In this document: piece by piece, positions 34,470 through 45,295 of the stretch
Layout of the letters: every line of letters starts with the position of its first letter
Numbering within the stretch: position 1 is the stretch's first letter
DNA from: Eupeodes corollae
Lineage: Eukaryota > Arthropoda > Insecta > Diptera > Syrphidae
DNA: 64,000 bases
Reading direction: 5' to 3'
NCBI RefSeq assembly: GCF_945859685.1
Contig: NC_079147.1
Coordinates: 284,309,679-284,373,678 of the forward strand
Notes under the pieces: generated by a model
Seen by the model: only the letters and a program-made list of their open reading frames with translations
Databases searched by the model: none
Told to the model about the DNA's origin: nothing
Position numbers and translations under genes: made by a program

Positions 34470-35290
34470 TTGTGCAACGAATAATAATGTTTTTGATATC
34501 TGATAAAATTTTGAGAAAAATCTAATTGACAGTTTTTTTTATAAAAAATAAAAATCTAAAAAAAAACATTACCCAAAGTTGGTAAAAATTGAATATCGAT
34601 TCAAATATCTTTTCAAAACTTTGAGATATTCGCTTTAATTTACTTTTATCTTTCAAAACATCTTGTTGTCAACATTCAGTTAAAGTTTGAAACAAATCGA
34701 TTGGACAGTTTTTGTACAAAAAATTAAAAACCGAAATAAAAAATTAACAAAAGTTCGTAAAAAATGGTTTTCGACTTAAATATCTTTTAAAAACTTTGAG
34801 ATAATAGGTTCTAACTAATTTTTTCTTATAAGAAATATTGTTTTCAACATTAGGATAAATTTTGAGAAAATTCGAATTGACAATTTTTTTTACAAAAAAT
34901 GAAAACCTGAAAAAAAAATGTATAAAAGTTGGTAAAAATTAATTTTCGACTCAAATATCTCTTCAAAAATTTTAAGTATTGGCTTCAAACTAATTTTATC
35001 TTATAAGAAATATTGTTTTCAACATTTGGTAAAATTTTTAAAAAATTCGAGTTGACAGTTTTTTTTACAAAAAATAAAACTCTAAAAAAAACAATACTAA
35101 AACTTGGTAAAAATTTACTTTCGGCTCAAATAGCTTTTCAAAAATTAAAAATATTGGCTTCAAACTTATTTTATTTCAGAGAAAATATTGTTTTTAATAT
35201 TCGGTAATTTTTATATAAAAATCCAATTTTCCGTTTCTCATAAAAAATAAAATCTACAAAAAATAGCACGCAAATTTGGTAAAAATTGAT
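34470..35290 (-). repeat. ~175-bp tandem units inside family U copy E
   Basis: Units marked on the plus strand by CGATTCAAA, CGACTTAAA, CGACTCAAA and CGGCTCAAA near 34596, 34772, 34948 and 35122, spacing about 174-176. Each has a CAATTCGATTT-like segment (reverse complement) and a GTTTTCAACAT block. Confidence 0.85.
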
Positions 35291-35382
35291 ACAAGTACAT
35301 ATAGACAAACTTTTAAGCAAGACAAATCGACAGACGGGATGGGAAGTTATCAGTGTGGGTCGCATCCCAGCCTCTTTTTGTT

Positions 35383-35829
35383 CTTTTTGTTTTCCAAGTG
35401 AATTTGTTCCCACAATGACATATAGAATCGGTCGTCATTGTCACTCTTACTTTTGGTATTTTCGTCCTTGTCCTTATTTTATGTTGTTAATTTTTGCTAC
35501 CATATCTGAAAATTTAGAAACAGACAAAACAAAATCTAAACGCCTATACACAAAATGTTGCTTCTGCTAGTTTTTATTAAATTATGTGTTATGGCTTGGG
35601 AAAGTTTAAGAAGGTAGTTCTTTATTTTTATTATTTAATAGGGAGTTGAAATTTTACATGATATGATTTTATAGCAATATCACTTTTTGTACTAAGAATC
35701 ATTATTCTACAAGGGTCTACATTGAAGCGATCCAGTAAAGTAAACATTTCTAAGCCAATTGCAATATCGAGGAACCAAGAATTTGAAGACATTTTGACCA
35801 TTCTTGAAGGAAAAAAAAACTATACTATA
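35383..35829. other. no gene seen
   Basis: AT-rich spacer; a 94-codon frame crossing from family U has no domain. Confidence 0.4.
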
Positions 35830-37088
35830 CTGTGAAAGAAATTAATTGAGTTGAACCGTCCTTAGAACGCTGATGCATAAAAAGAGAAAGATACAACTAT
35901 CGACCAATAACTCTCATTACTTATGTTTACAAATGTATCTTTAGAAGGGTAGATATAATTTCAACCCAACGCCAACTTATAAAGCAAGCACAGCTTAAGT
36001 AATGTTTCTTAACTATGGATCAGCTCCAAGAAGTAAACCTTATTACTGAGAAAATCACAGACTACTTGCTTGTTTAGAAGTTTGCTTTGTTTTTATTGAT
36101 TCAATTATACCAAATTGTTTGTGGAATGCATTTCTGAACCAAGGTATAAATGGTCGATAGGGGAAAATTCTCAAAAACATTTATGACTTATCTACTGCTC
36201 AAGTAAGAACTGAATTCTTCGGAAATCCATTTAAACAAAAAACTGGAAAACACCAAAGGGACCTAATCTCACCACAATTTTTTGCAGCTACCCTTGAAGT
36301 GTGTTTTCGAAAACTAGATTGTGAAAATATTGGAATACAAATCAATGGACAATCTCAAATCTGATGTTTGCAGATTATTTCATTCTTATCTTTTGGTTAG
36401 TAAATATCTTATTAAATGCTCTAGTGCAAGTCACATCTAGATATGATTTAAACAAAAGCTATGACAAATGTCTTCAGAACACCTATACATTTCAATGAAG
36501 AGACTTTATAATATGTCGAGGACTTTATATACATACATATGTACATACATATGTATTCTTAGGGCCGAAAGGCATTTGTTTTAAGTATTATAGTTTAACT
36601 TAGAGTGTCCGTATGGGACCATTAAGTTAGTTGTAAGTTATGGATAATTAGGCTAGTTTTATGAATCTTGTCTAGCTTTAAGATAGGTTTAAGAATGAAT
36701 TAATAAAAATGAATTTAAAAAAAAAAATGCATTCGAAAGAAAAACAAAAAGGGAAGGTTTCATGTCTTAGAATCGAAGAACGAATCTAGAAAATTTTAGA
36801 AAAAGGCTAGATTCAAAATTTTCAAAGCCTATACTAAAAAGTGTATCTTCGATTCAACTGTGCTAGCATGGCTTACTTATGGAACAAAAACAATGTCCTA
36901 TTAAAAAGAAAACAGTCAATTTAAATAGCCACGATAAGTATTAAAAGATCCCAAAATACAAAGCTTTACAGGATTGGAGAATATAGTTAAGAAGGAAAAA
37001 AACTGAATCAAATTTGGCAGGACACGTCATGCGGAAAGTAGATGTGAGATAGTAAGAAGAGTACACGATATGGATACGTTTGAGTACT
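35830..37088 (+). pseudogene. RTE/BovB-type LINE relic (RT and C-terminal part)
   Basis: Plus-strand frames in order: YNYRPITLITYVYKCIFRR and TMDQLQEVNLITEKI (RT fingers); then CLEVCFVFIDSIIPNCLWNA (motif A, where active RTs have F-x-D-x-x-K-A-F-D); GRGKILKNIYDLSTAQVRTE-like; LISPQFFAATLEVCFRKLDC and IQINGQ (palm). After a gap come TVLAWLTYGTKTMSY (the V-L-x-Y-G-x-E-T-W block) and an IKRSQNTKLYRIGEY-like tail near 36840-37000. Every block is in a different frame. The hAT element at 37097 is inserted in or just beyond its 3' end. Confidence 0.75.
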
Positions 37089-38427
37089 ACCAGAGACAGG
37101 GCTGGATTTAGAGGTCCAGAGGACTCGGGGCAGTAAAGAAGCTGAGGCCAGCTCGCCCCGAATTATTTTCAAAATAAAGTAAACCATTTTTTTCCCTCGA
37201 GTTTTTCAATAAATAATTTATTGTGACACGAAGTAGATTTCTTTAGTATTGAACAAACACATATAAATTCAAACGGAAAAAAGAATTATCTAAATTTAAA
37301 TTTTAGTGTTAAAGAACGGAACCTTTTGAGATTTTTTCGCCAAAAAATCATTGATGATTTTGTTGAAATTCAGTTTTTGAAGTAAATCGAAGAGAAATCT
37401 TCGAAAAAACAGTTTTGTCCCATCGTGGTTCGAAGCCTACTTTTATAATTTTCATTTTTGAAAATGAGCGCTCTCTAGTGCAATTTGTTACCAGCAAAAC
37501 CAAATACATTCTTAATGCAATTTTGAGGTTTGGGAATGTAGCTCTGAAATTTTGATTTTCAAGAATTCTGGCGATTGATCTATTCCATGGTCCTTTTCCT
37601 TTTTGTATGAGTCAATCAAAGACACAAATTGAAAAAAAACTTATTACCAAGACTAGGCTCTAAATCATCGGAGTACACTTCCAACAATGCCTCAAATCGT
37701 CAGAATCCATCTCCTCGATATGATTCAGGAATCCAAATCTCGAACGTATAGCTTCATAGGCATGCAATCTTTCAGTAAGAGAAACGCATAGCTGATCAAT
37801 CACTGGGATGAAGGCGGATACTTTGTATTTTTCCTTGGGTGACAGATTTGCGTCTTGTGCTTTCCCCTAATCGACCCAATTAAACCTCACATTTCTCGTT
37901 CTGGTGCGGGTGCGTGATTGTACATATTAATCAGTATGGGAATTTCTTTTGCTGCTTCCTCGTATTTATCAAAATCATTTCGTTTAGAGCGTTGAATCGC
38001 TCGAAGATATCGCTCCAAAATGGTGCAAACAAAGCGGTTTCAAGACCACTAATCTTCTGTAGAAGGTACGTTACTTGATTCATCACGATGTCTTTTTGCT
38101 CTTTATTGGGAGATATGCTGAATTGGAAGTGCTTCCATTTGAGATTTTGGTATTTCACTGATTGCCTCATTGAAGTTAACAAATATCAATCAATGATTTC
38201 TGTTATTTAGGATAAATATAATTAAATAATCATGTATGTATGCACGAAATATTGTAGGCTGCAGGTAAAGGTAAAAGTACAAAAAAAATATATCTGAGGA
38301 GAAGATGATAATAAGTTGGAATTTGAAACCAACATTTATCCAAGCCTCTATTGTGGGGCCCCCGTTTGTGGAGGCCCCGGGGCTCTCGCCCCCCTTGCCC
38401 TCCCCTAAGTCCGGCTCTGACCAGAGG
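37089..38427. repeat. 8-bp target site duplication of the hAT element
   Basis: ACCAGAGA at 37089-37096 and ACCAGAGG at 38420-38427 flank the element; 7 of 8 bases agree. Eight bases is the length made by hAT transposases. Confidence 0.8.
37097..38419 (-). mobile_element. hAT element, internally deleted, transposase relic
   Basis: 1323 bp. Ends CAGGGCTGGATTTAGAGG and the complement of CCCCTAAGTCCGGCTCTG match at 14 of 18 positions and start with the hAT-type CAGRG. The minus strand keeps the transposase C-terminal half. 37931-38182 includes GLETALFAPFWSDIFERFNA. At 37650-37860 is a broken IDQLCVSLTERLHAYEAIRS-like block and a FGFLNHIEEMDSDDLR-like block. At 37330-37420 is KLNFNKIINDFLAKKSQKV, the end of the hAT dimerisation region. 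The wording resembles the DUF4371/ZMYM1-like hAT group. The N-terminal zinc finger and first catalytic parts are missing, so it could move only if served by another copy. Confidence 0.85.
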
Positions 38428-38659
38428 AGTTGGATGACAACCAAAAAGATGCAGAGCTAAACTTAGTGCATTCTACAAACTAAGGCTGCGGAAAATACAA
38501 CAACAGAAGCGACTGGAAATGAATGGTGGAGACTTTTGCGTGTGCATAATTATTTGTATAAGGGGTTCTACAATATGGACTTACAAATTTTCTCAAACCA
38601 TTTGAAATATTTCAAAAAACTTAACTATCGACTTGAAATTTATGAATGATACTTGACTT
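38428..38659. other. spacer
   Basis: No supported feature; possibly the continuation of the RTE relic interrupted by the hAT element. Confidence 0.35.
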
Positions 38660-39140
38660 CGTTTATATGGCCTAAGCAAAAATCTTTACAGCAGTCCATT
38701 CGTTGGACAAAATGAGATGACTTGTCCCACACATTTCGGCCGAAAAAGTCGCTATTTTGCGTTCAATGTGCTGGTTCTCAGCTCTTTTAACTATGTCGAT
38801 TTTTTTTAAAATATACCACCAATGACTAAATGTAGCCTTAAAAAAATTGTCTACAAGCGTTGTATCGCATAAACGTGGTGGCAAATTAACTGCCCCATTT
38901 CTTAAGATAACACGCTCATCGATCTTACCCTAAATTGTTTGAAAGATGTGACACCATCCTATTGAAACCAAATGTCTTCCAAGACCATATCTTTTAACTT
39001 GGGCCAAAAATACAAAAATAGTAGGTAAAAAATTAGCTTTACCACTAATAATAATTTTAGGATGAAATTTTCTTCAGAACCGAAACCTATAATGCATACG
39101 ACTATGGAAATGGTTCCTGGAACTTGTATTGGTGTAAACT
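38660..39140 (-). pseudogene. Tc1/mariner-superfamily transposase relic 1
   Basis: Minus strand near 38950-38985 reads MVLEDIWFQ then DGVTS, the second catalytic Asp block (D-x-W-F-Q-Q-D-G-A-T) with a stop in place of the second Gln. Further on come ERVILRNGAVNLPPRLCDTT and LVDNFF, the block with the third catalytic position (W-P-P-R-S-x-D-L-T-P-x-D). The third-position residue is visible only in decayed form. It is related to the copies at 45.3 and 58 kb. No inverted repeats found. Confidence 0.65.
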
Positions 39141-39319
39141 GAAATCCTTTATTACGTCATATTTTTTCTATTGCTAATTCTTAAGACCACCGTGAAATTG
39201 ACTGATTTTGATCGTTTGATAGGGACGGTTGAACGGCAGCAAACATTTTTGAAACTTCGATCAAACGGTTGCCTCACTGACACGGCAACATTACATGTTT
39301 AACGTGTAGTTAACGGTCA

Positions 39320-40480
39320 GCCACTCTAAATTTCACTTGGGTGAAGTCATATTGGTTGCCATGCGCTCTACGTGCCCAAGTCATCTTAGTCGTTGGACTT
39401 TTACCCTTCAGGCAAAGTCTACGTCGTTGTACACCCAGTACAGCTCGTCGGTCCATCTTTCCCTCCACTCCCCTTCGATGCATACGGGACCGTAGATCGC
39501 ACGAAGAACTTTACTCTCGAAACGATCCAAGGTGCTTTCATCCGCTTTTGTCATAGTCCATTCTTCTGCACCGTATAGCAGGACGGGGATGATAAAGTTC
39601 TTATATATCGGCAATTTTGTCCCTTGAGTGAGGGCCTTGCCACTCAATTGCTTGCTTAGCACAAAGAAACAGCTGTAAGCAAGAGTTATTCTTCGTTTGA
39701 TCTCAGGGCTGGTGTTCTACTCTGCATTCATAGCGGAGCCTAGGTAGACGAAGTCCTTGATTACCTCAAAGATACGTCTGTCCATACGTCTCGGTTTTTA
39801 CCGAGACGTCCTCGGTGTTGTACGTCCTTTCTTCACTACAGCATGTACTTGTTTTTGCCTCATTAACCGTTAAACCCATTTCAGCCGATTCTGTCTAAAT
39901 GCTCTCAAAAGCCCCATTGACATCACCTTGTCTAAAACCTTTTTTGACATCAAAAGGTTCTGTTAAGTTGTTTAAAACCTTTATGGAGCAGCGTGAATTC
40001 TCCATGGTCGTCCTGCACAAACGACCAAGTTTGGCAGCGATGCCAAAACTAAACATGGCTCTATACAGCTCGTCTCTGTTGATGATGTCATATTCGGCCT
40101 TGAAATCGATGAGAAGATTTTGGGTGTCCGTTTGATGTTATTGGGTCTTTTAGAGAATCTGCCGTAATGTGAATATTTGATCGACTGTGGACTTTCCTGG
40201 TCTAAAAAGGTTGTTGACGATGCGATTTAGACATTCACATATTACGAAAGAGAAATGTTGTAAGCAATTCTAAGTACACTGATCTGTCTAAAGTTGGTGC
40301 CGATTGGAGGGTCTCCTTTTTTCAGAATCGGGCAAACAATACTAAGGTTCCATTCATCGGGCATGCTTTTTTCCGACATAATCTCACAGGTAAGTTGCTG
40401 CATGCTCCTAACCTGCTGTGAAGAGCTCGGCATTCCGGCCATCTGGATTGTTGGCTTTCGTCGTCTATGTTAAATGGATC
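39320..40480 (-). pseudogene. RTE-type LINE relic (RTE-J), RT and C-terminal part
   Basis: At 40242-40442 the minus frame carries MPDEWNLSIVCPILKKGDPP followed by a N-F-R-Q-I-S-V-L block (RT fingers, N-Y-R-x-I-S-L-L). At 39900-40140 the palm is broken: the plus-strand frame there is antisense. At 39408-39662 the C-terminal part is well kept: PIYKNFIIPVLLYGAEEWTM, TKADESTLDRFESKVLRAIY and GPVCIEGEWRERW. The last block is shared with 43142-43438, defining family RTE-J. Confidence 0.8.
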
Positions 40481-40864
40481 ATTCTGCCTGACAGTGGAAT
40501 TCGGTTCGTTTTCGCCGTTATATAGTCTGCAGAAGTGGTTTTTCCATATCCTCAGATGAAAACATTGAGTTTATTGAATAATATAACAGTGATAGTTCGA
40601 TGATTGGTGAGAGGATAAGTTTACAAAATCAAATTCAAAGCTGTCAAGTCCCTTTTGCAAAACCCGATGGTTTTGACCAACAATTAAAAATGGTTCTTCT
40701 AACTTTATAAGAGGCAAGAAAAACTGTGAGTAACTATAGAAAACTTACCACAAATAATTAATTTTGTATAGCTTCTCTTCTCTAAATTAATAAGATGTTT
40801 ATGTAAAGCTGAACAAGCTAAATAAACTTGTATTTTTTGAGACATGTAAATGTAAAATAATAAT
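40481..40864. other. no gene seen
   Basis: AT-rich spacer between RTE-J and SINE S4. Confidence 0.45.
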
Positions 40865-41163
40865 AGTACCCGTGGCATGATGGGTAGTGCGTTGGACTGT
40901 CATGCAAGGGGTCTTGGGTTCAATCCCTGCCTGTGCCACCTTAATTTAAAAAAAAAAAAAATTCGCGGGTACTGCCTCTTGCGAGGAATTGACAAATCCT
41001 TCAAGAGTAATTCTTGTCATGAAAAAGTGATTTCTCAAAACTAGCTGTTCGGATTCGGCCTAAAATTGTAGGTCCCTTCCATTCCTGACAACAGTACACA
41101 CAGGAATGGTTGAGAGTTGTAAGTCACTAGGCCCTGGTTCACAACGGACTGTTGCGCCACCCC
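40865..41163 (+). mobile_element. tRNA-derived SINE, copy S4 (best copy)
   Basis: Head (40865-40940): looks like a tRNA gene with A-box TGGCATGATGGGTAGTG at 40873 and B-box GGTTCAATCCC at 40917-40927. The anticodon-loop region CTGTCAT would fit a tRNA-Asp origin, but stem pairing is poor. There is no intact acceptor stem, so it is not a tRNA gene. Next is an A-rich run at about 40947-40961, then a body with CGGGTACTGCCTCTTGCGAG, whose GGGTACT is the inverse of the AGTACCC at the 5' tip, so the head is flanked by an inverted pair. The 3' end, AGGCCCTGGTTCACA...GGACTGTTGCGCCACC, nearly equals the 3' end of RTE-J. RNA polymerase III would transcribe it from the internal promoter. Confidence 0.9.
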
Positions 41164-41505
41164 ATTTGATTTTGAAATGTAAAATGCTCCTGGGGAACCA
41201 CTTATTTAATTTTCAGAATTAAACTATGTGTACAAAGTTAACGTACATTAAGTCAAGAACTCATACAATATGTCTTTTTATATTTATTTCTATGATAATC
41301 CTTTGTTTGATAACATTTCGTCCTTTACAAATAAATGTTTTTCAGTACCCTTCCAACTGGTCAAAGGTGCCTATCTTCACCCTCAGATAATTTAAGTAAA
41401 TTATAAATGTTGTGTTCTTCTTTTTCCTTGCCCTCACCTCACCTACAAGTCAACGGACCCGTAAAACTACTACAAAATTTCCAGGTTATGAGGTTTTTAC
41501 TTTCA
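41164..41505. other. no gene seen
   Basis: AT-rich spacer, no supported feature. Confidence 0.4.
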
Positions 41506-41911
41506 TATTGAAAAACATAAGCTTATACGAAGATACAAAGAGTTTTCAGGAACATTACATATACATTTTTAGTAGGAAGATGACAAAGATTAAAAAACCC
41601 TACGTTACTACAATGGCAGAGGAGTAGCATTTACTTATGTGCAAATAAAATACCTACCTTTCTCTTTTAACTTAAGTAAGGCATGAGGTAGTTTATTTTC
41701 GGGGGGGTACTTGAAAAACATAAGCTTATACGAAGATACAAAGAGTTTTCAGGAACATTACATATACATTTTTAGTAGGAAGATGACAAAGATTAAAAAA
41801 CCCTACGTTACTACAATGGCAGAGGAGTAGCATTTACTTATGTGCAAATAAAATACCTACCTTCCTCTTTTAACTTAAGTAAGGCATGAGGTAGTTTATT
41901 TTCGGGGGGTA
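41506..41911. repeat. 203-bp tandem duplication
   Basis: Two units, 41506-41708 and 41709-41911. GCTTATACGAAG recurs at 41521 and 41724, and AAGGCATGAGG at 41678 and 41881, both 203 apart. The units differ by one T/C change (TTTCTC vs TTCCTC) and a base in the G run. The near identity means a recent event or an assembly error. Confidence 0.95.
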
Positions 41912-43065
41912 CTTGTTCCAGATTCTGAAAACACAAGGACAAAGTGAGGTATGAGAAGGATTTTCGTTTCATATTGTAATTTTTCTACTGGACTAGAGAT
42001 ATCCTTTTTATGCATTTTTGTGTGTGATGGAAATTCCTTACTTTAAACATTTAGGCCAGGAGCCTTTGCTGATTATGTTTGTCAGCTGTGTGTGAAATAT
42101 ACAATTTAAAAAGCAAACCGCTTTTTAGTCTTTTTCTTCTGCGAATTTTTACGGCATATTAGAGCTTTTTTTCTATTTCGTAGTAAGGACTAAAGATAAA
42201 AAAAAGAAACCTTAGAAGAAGTGAGAATGTACTCGAAATCTAGTTTGGCCAAAATATAAAGAAAACAAAAAAAGATGAAAAATAACGAGACCACAACCGC
42301 ACTTATATGTTTCAAGGATCATTTTATCCTTCACTTTCTTCTTGTTGTTTATTTTTCTTTTTTGAGTGATTTTTATTTTTTGTAGTTGGCAAAGGATATG
42401 ACACATCATAGCAACTAGTAAAACGGCCAAGAAGGGGAGAGGATGGAATCAGGAATGGAGGTATACTATTTAAAAAAAAACTTTAAATCTGCGAGTGAGA
42501 AAAATACAATGTAACGTGACCCGAATGTCATGTATATAGGTAGGTAGATGGTTTTTCTGTGTAAGTTGGGGAAAGGAAGAGCCGCTGCCGGGTGTGCAGA
42601 AAGGATACCATAGTAAAGCTTCCTTTTAAAAGGGAGAGTGATATTTTTAAATATGCAACAAAATAATACAAAAAGAAAGTGTGGGTTGAAATATGTGTAG
42701 AAATTTTGATGTGGTGTTTTTTTTTTTATGAAGAGGAAATACCTGAATCATTATTTTAAAAAGGAAGGTATTTTAGGGTCTTTGACCTTGATATAGTCTT
42801 CAATATGCCGTTGCCGTTGTTGTTGATATAGTCTTCAATATGCCGTTGGGCCAATGAACCCTTTAAAATGTATATTGGGTATGTTTGTAGGTAAAACGCA
42901 AAGTCATATTTTAAACATGGTGTAGTTTTATTTTACACAAACCTTTATCAGAAATCACAATGACATTTATATTTTCGGGCCTTTTATAAAATTGAGCTTG
43001 TTTGGTACTTTAGAAATCATAAATGTGAGGTGTTTTTTTAGACGGTTGGTTTTCAACAACTTACT
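41912..43065. other. no gene seen; 35-bp direct repeat
   Basis: 1.15 kb AT-rich. TTGATATAGTCTTCAATATG at 42788 recurs at 42823 (period 35). No gene or transposon motif. Confidence 0.5.
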
Positions 43066-43440
43066 TACTTAAGGTGGAGCTACAGTCCTGTGTGAACTAG
43101 GGCCTCACCCAACAAACTTTTCGATCTACCTCGGTTCCTAGCTAGATGTCTTTAGTTTCGTGCTCCAAGTTGGGTGAGGTCACTTTCCACTTGTGCACGC
43201 CACCTGATCCGCGGTCTTCTTCTACTGCGCTGTCCTGTGGGTGTGGATTCGAAGACTTTCCGGGCCGAAGCATTGGTTTCCATGTAACCCAGCCACTTAA
43301 AAGTCGTTGGACTTTTACCCTTCTGGCTAAGTCTACGTCGCTGTACAGCCCGTTCAGCTCGTCATTCCATCTTCTCTTGCACTCCCGTTCAATGCAAACG
43401 GGACCATAGATCACACGAAGTACTTTTATGGTTTTCAATA
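43066..43440 (-). mobile_element. RTE-J 3' end (5'-truncated copy)
   Basis: Minus-strand frame 43142-43438 contains VLRVIYGPVCIERECKRRW and NDELNGLYSDVDLARRVKVQ, followed by a proline-rich stretch from a frameshift. After the coding part comes the 3' tail, which on the minus strand reads GGTGAGGCCCTAGTTCACAC then AGGACTGTAGCTCCACCTTA and AGTAAGTAAG. The TAAG-type simple tail at the low-coordinate edge marks the true 3' end. It is a typical target-primed 5' truncation. Confidence 0.85.
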
Positions 43441-44280
43441 AGGCAATACTTATCTTTTGAAAATCGTGGAAAATTTGTTTCCATATGTTTTGGTTAGCGA
43501 AACTTTTGATGACCGCATTATATTCACATGTCTTGAGCCTTTTGTGAGGTTATGTGAAGTCGCTTGTTTGAGTAGGTAAGTCGATTGACACCTTGGTAGG
43601 GAGAATTCGTCTAAAAGTGGTAGTCTTGATATTGAATCCAGTTTGATGCATTGATGATCTTAACCTGAAGTTTTAAACGATCCACAATGAGATGAGATTT
43701 TAGGGAGCATTAAGGACGTATGCATTAAGCTCTCCAACCAAAATCAGCTTTGTCGATTTTTTTAAAGGAAATGTCTAAGTTTCATGGACTATCACTTTAG
43801 GTCAACATTTTGGCCGAATATTGCTTGATTTTACTTAATACAAAAAAGGTTGATACAAAAAAGGCCTTCGACTAAAAACTGCCTTCTGTTTATAAAATAA
43901 AAAGTGTTTAAAATTTTCTAGAAACAAATCGGTTAAAGTTTGCACATAGTGACACTTTGAAGTTAATTTATTTTAATAATTTAATAATCCCAAATTTGAG
44001 CAATACAAACAGTTATTTTTGGAGCACGAATCTACTACAACTGGGAGAATCCGTCGAAAAAAAACAATAATTTCTTTCGAAAATACGAAATATTGAATTA
44101 AACAACTTCAGTGCATTGTTGTTGGGTACCAGAAACGAATCGAAGCCTGTAAGGACGATCAGGGTAAGATCGTAGTAGAACCGCAGTCTATGTTGAGAAT
44201 ATGGAAAGACCACTTTTCCAAATTATGAACCGGGGATGACCAATCGAATTCCGCTTTAAGTAGGAAAGCACCACTCAACC
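43441..44280. other. no gene seen
   Basis: 840 bp without clear motifs. Since RTE-J palm sequence begins at 44281 in the other orientation, part of it could be further decayed RTE. Confidence 0.4.
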
Positions 44281-44900
44281 TAGATGATACTGAAGAGCTC
44301 TTCAGAGCAATGTCTAGTTTTGGCATCCCTGTCATATTCATGCGACTACTTTACATCGTTCTGGGAAAAATTGTGCAAAACACAGCCGTCAACACTAAGG
44401 CACAATCTTCCAAAGTTCAATCCAATTGCTCGGATATTCCGATGATATTGATACAATCGGAAAATCAAAGCGTGATGTCAGTGGAGCGTTTTTGAGCATT
44501 GCGACGGAAGCGAAGAAGATGGGTTCAGTGGTCAATGCTGGCAAGACCATGTTTATGCTGTCATCAAAAAAGCACATTGAACAACAACGTCTTGGACCAA
44601 ACGTCAATATGGACAGCTATAGTTTTAAGGTAGTCGAGGACTTTGCCTCCCAGGCACCGCTATAAACTCAGACAACGACACCAGCGCTGAAATCAAACGA
44701 AGAATGACTTTTGCATATCGCTGCTTCCTTGGACTTAGAAGGCAATTGAGTTTTCATTTATGGCACTGAGGCCTTGACCCATTCAAAAAAAGATGAGAGC
44801 GACGGATGGTCTTCAATTGCAATCCCGAGGGACGGTGCAGAAGAGGAAGGCCATACGACTCAGGTGGCGCCAGGTGGGAGGAGGCCTCTACCAAAATTGG
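44281..44900 (+). pseudogene. RTE-J RT fragment, plus strand
   Basis: Reads LGYSDDIDTIGKSKRDVSGA, a form of the catalytic Y-A-D-D-I-D motif with Ala to Ser. It continues EAKKMGSVVNAGKTMFMLSS, LGPNVNMDSYSFKVVEDF (the block before the thumb) and, after a shift, a SDNDTSAEIKRRMTFAYR-like and CFLGLRRQLS-like run at 44675-44750. At about 44810-44900 a second piece of C-terminal type (RDGAEEEGHT-like in one frame, G-A-R-R-x-G-R-P in another) follows. The orientation is opposite to 43066-43440, so two insertions lie head to head. Confidence 0.75.
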
Positions 44901-44934
44901 TATGTAAAATTTGAGACAGCTATGTAGGGACCGG

Positions 44935-45180
44935 TAGTGCTTGAGGCATGATGGTTAGTGCGTTAGACTATCATTCGAGGAATTGACAAATTCTCGAAGA
45001 GTAATTATTGTCATGAAAAGTGGTTTCTCAAAGTAGCCGTTCGGATTCGGCTTTAAACTGTAGGTCCCCTTCATCCCTGACAACAATACTAGCACACAGG
45101 AATGGTTGATACGCATGTTGGTTGAGGCTCAGGTCCGCCGGGGACTGTTGCGCTACATAAAGTAAGCAGTAAGTAAATTG
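44935..45180 (+). mobile_element. tRNA-derived SINE, copy S5 (internal deletion, simple tail kept)
   Basis: The tRNA head is present only up to TTAGACTATCATTCGAGG and then jumps to GAATTGACAAATTCTCG in the body. The deletion removes the B-box, and GAGG at the junction is present at both breakpoints in S4. The end GGGACTGTTGCGCTACA is followed by TAAAGTAAGCAGTAAGTAAA, the same TAAG-type tail seen on RTE-J. Confidence 0.8.
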
Positions 45181-45295
45181 TTGAAGCGTTATCGTTCCAA
45201 TTGAAATAATGGCGTCGTGGTTCCATGTCAAAAATTACACAAATTGAGACCTATAAATTTGACTTCTTTTCTTCAGGGAAATTTATAGTTATAAA

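Larger units (their letters stand above)
33897..35382 (-). repeat. Family U repeat, copy E (longest, inverted)
   Basis: Full-length minus-strand copy of about 1.49 kb. The palindromic end TAACTTCCCATAGGAAGTTA is at 33904-33923. Then come the GTCCCTAGAGTCGAAATAAA block, the CGTACGTC array, the GAACCAGAAGAGATATCGAC and GGGTTAACC unique part, four or more 175-bp units, and the opposite end GTGGGTCGCATCCCAGCCTC. Compared with copy A it has at least one more tandem unit and a longer microsatellite, consistent with unit-number change between copies. Confidence 0.85.

Noticed and set aside
33897..35382. Family U as a Helitron
   Set aside because: There is a hairpin near one end, but I find no TC start and no CTRR terminus next to it, and both ends share an inverted TAACTTCC core, so the class was left open.
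39899..40135. Plus-strand 78-residue frame
   Set aside because: Antisense shadow of the broken RTE-J palm region.
40865..40935. A tRNA gene
   Set aside because: A- and B-boxes are present but acceptor and anticodon stems do not pair, and the same head recurs in copies S1-S5 fused to one body. It is a SINE head.
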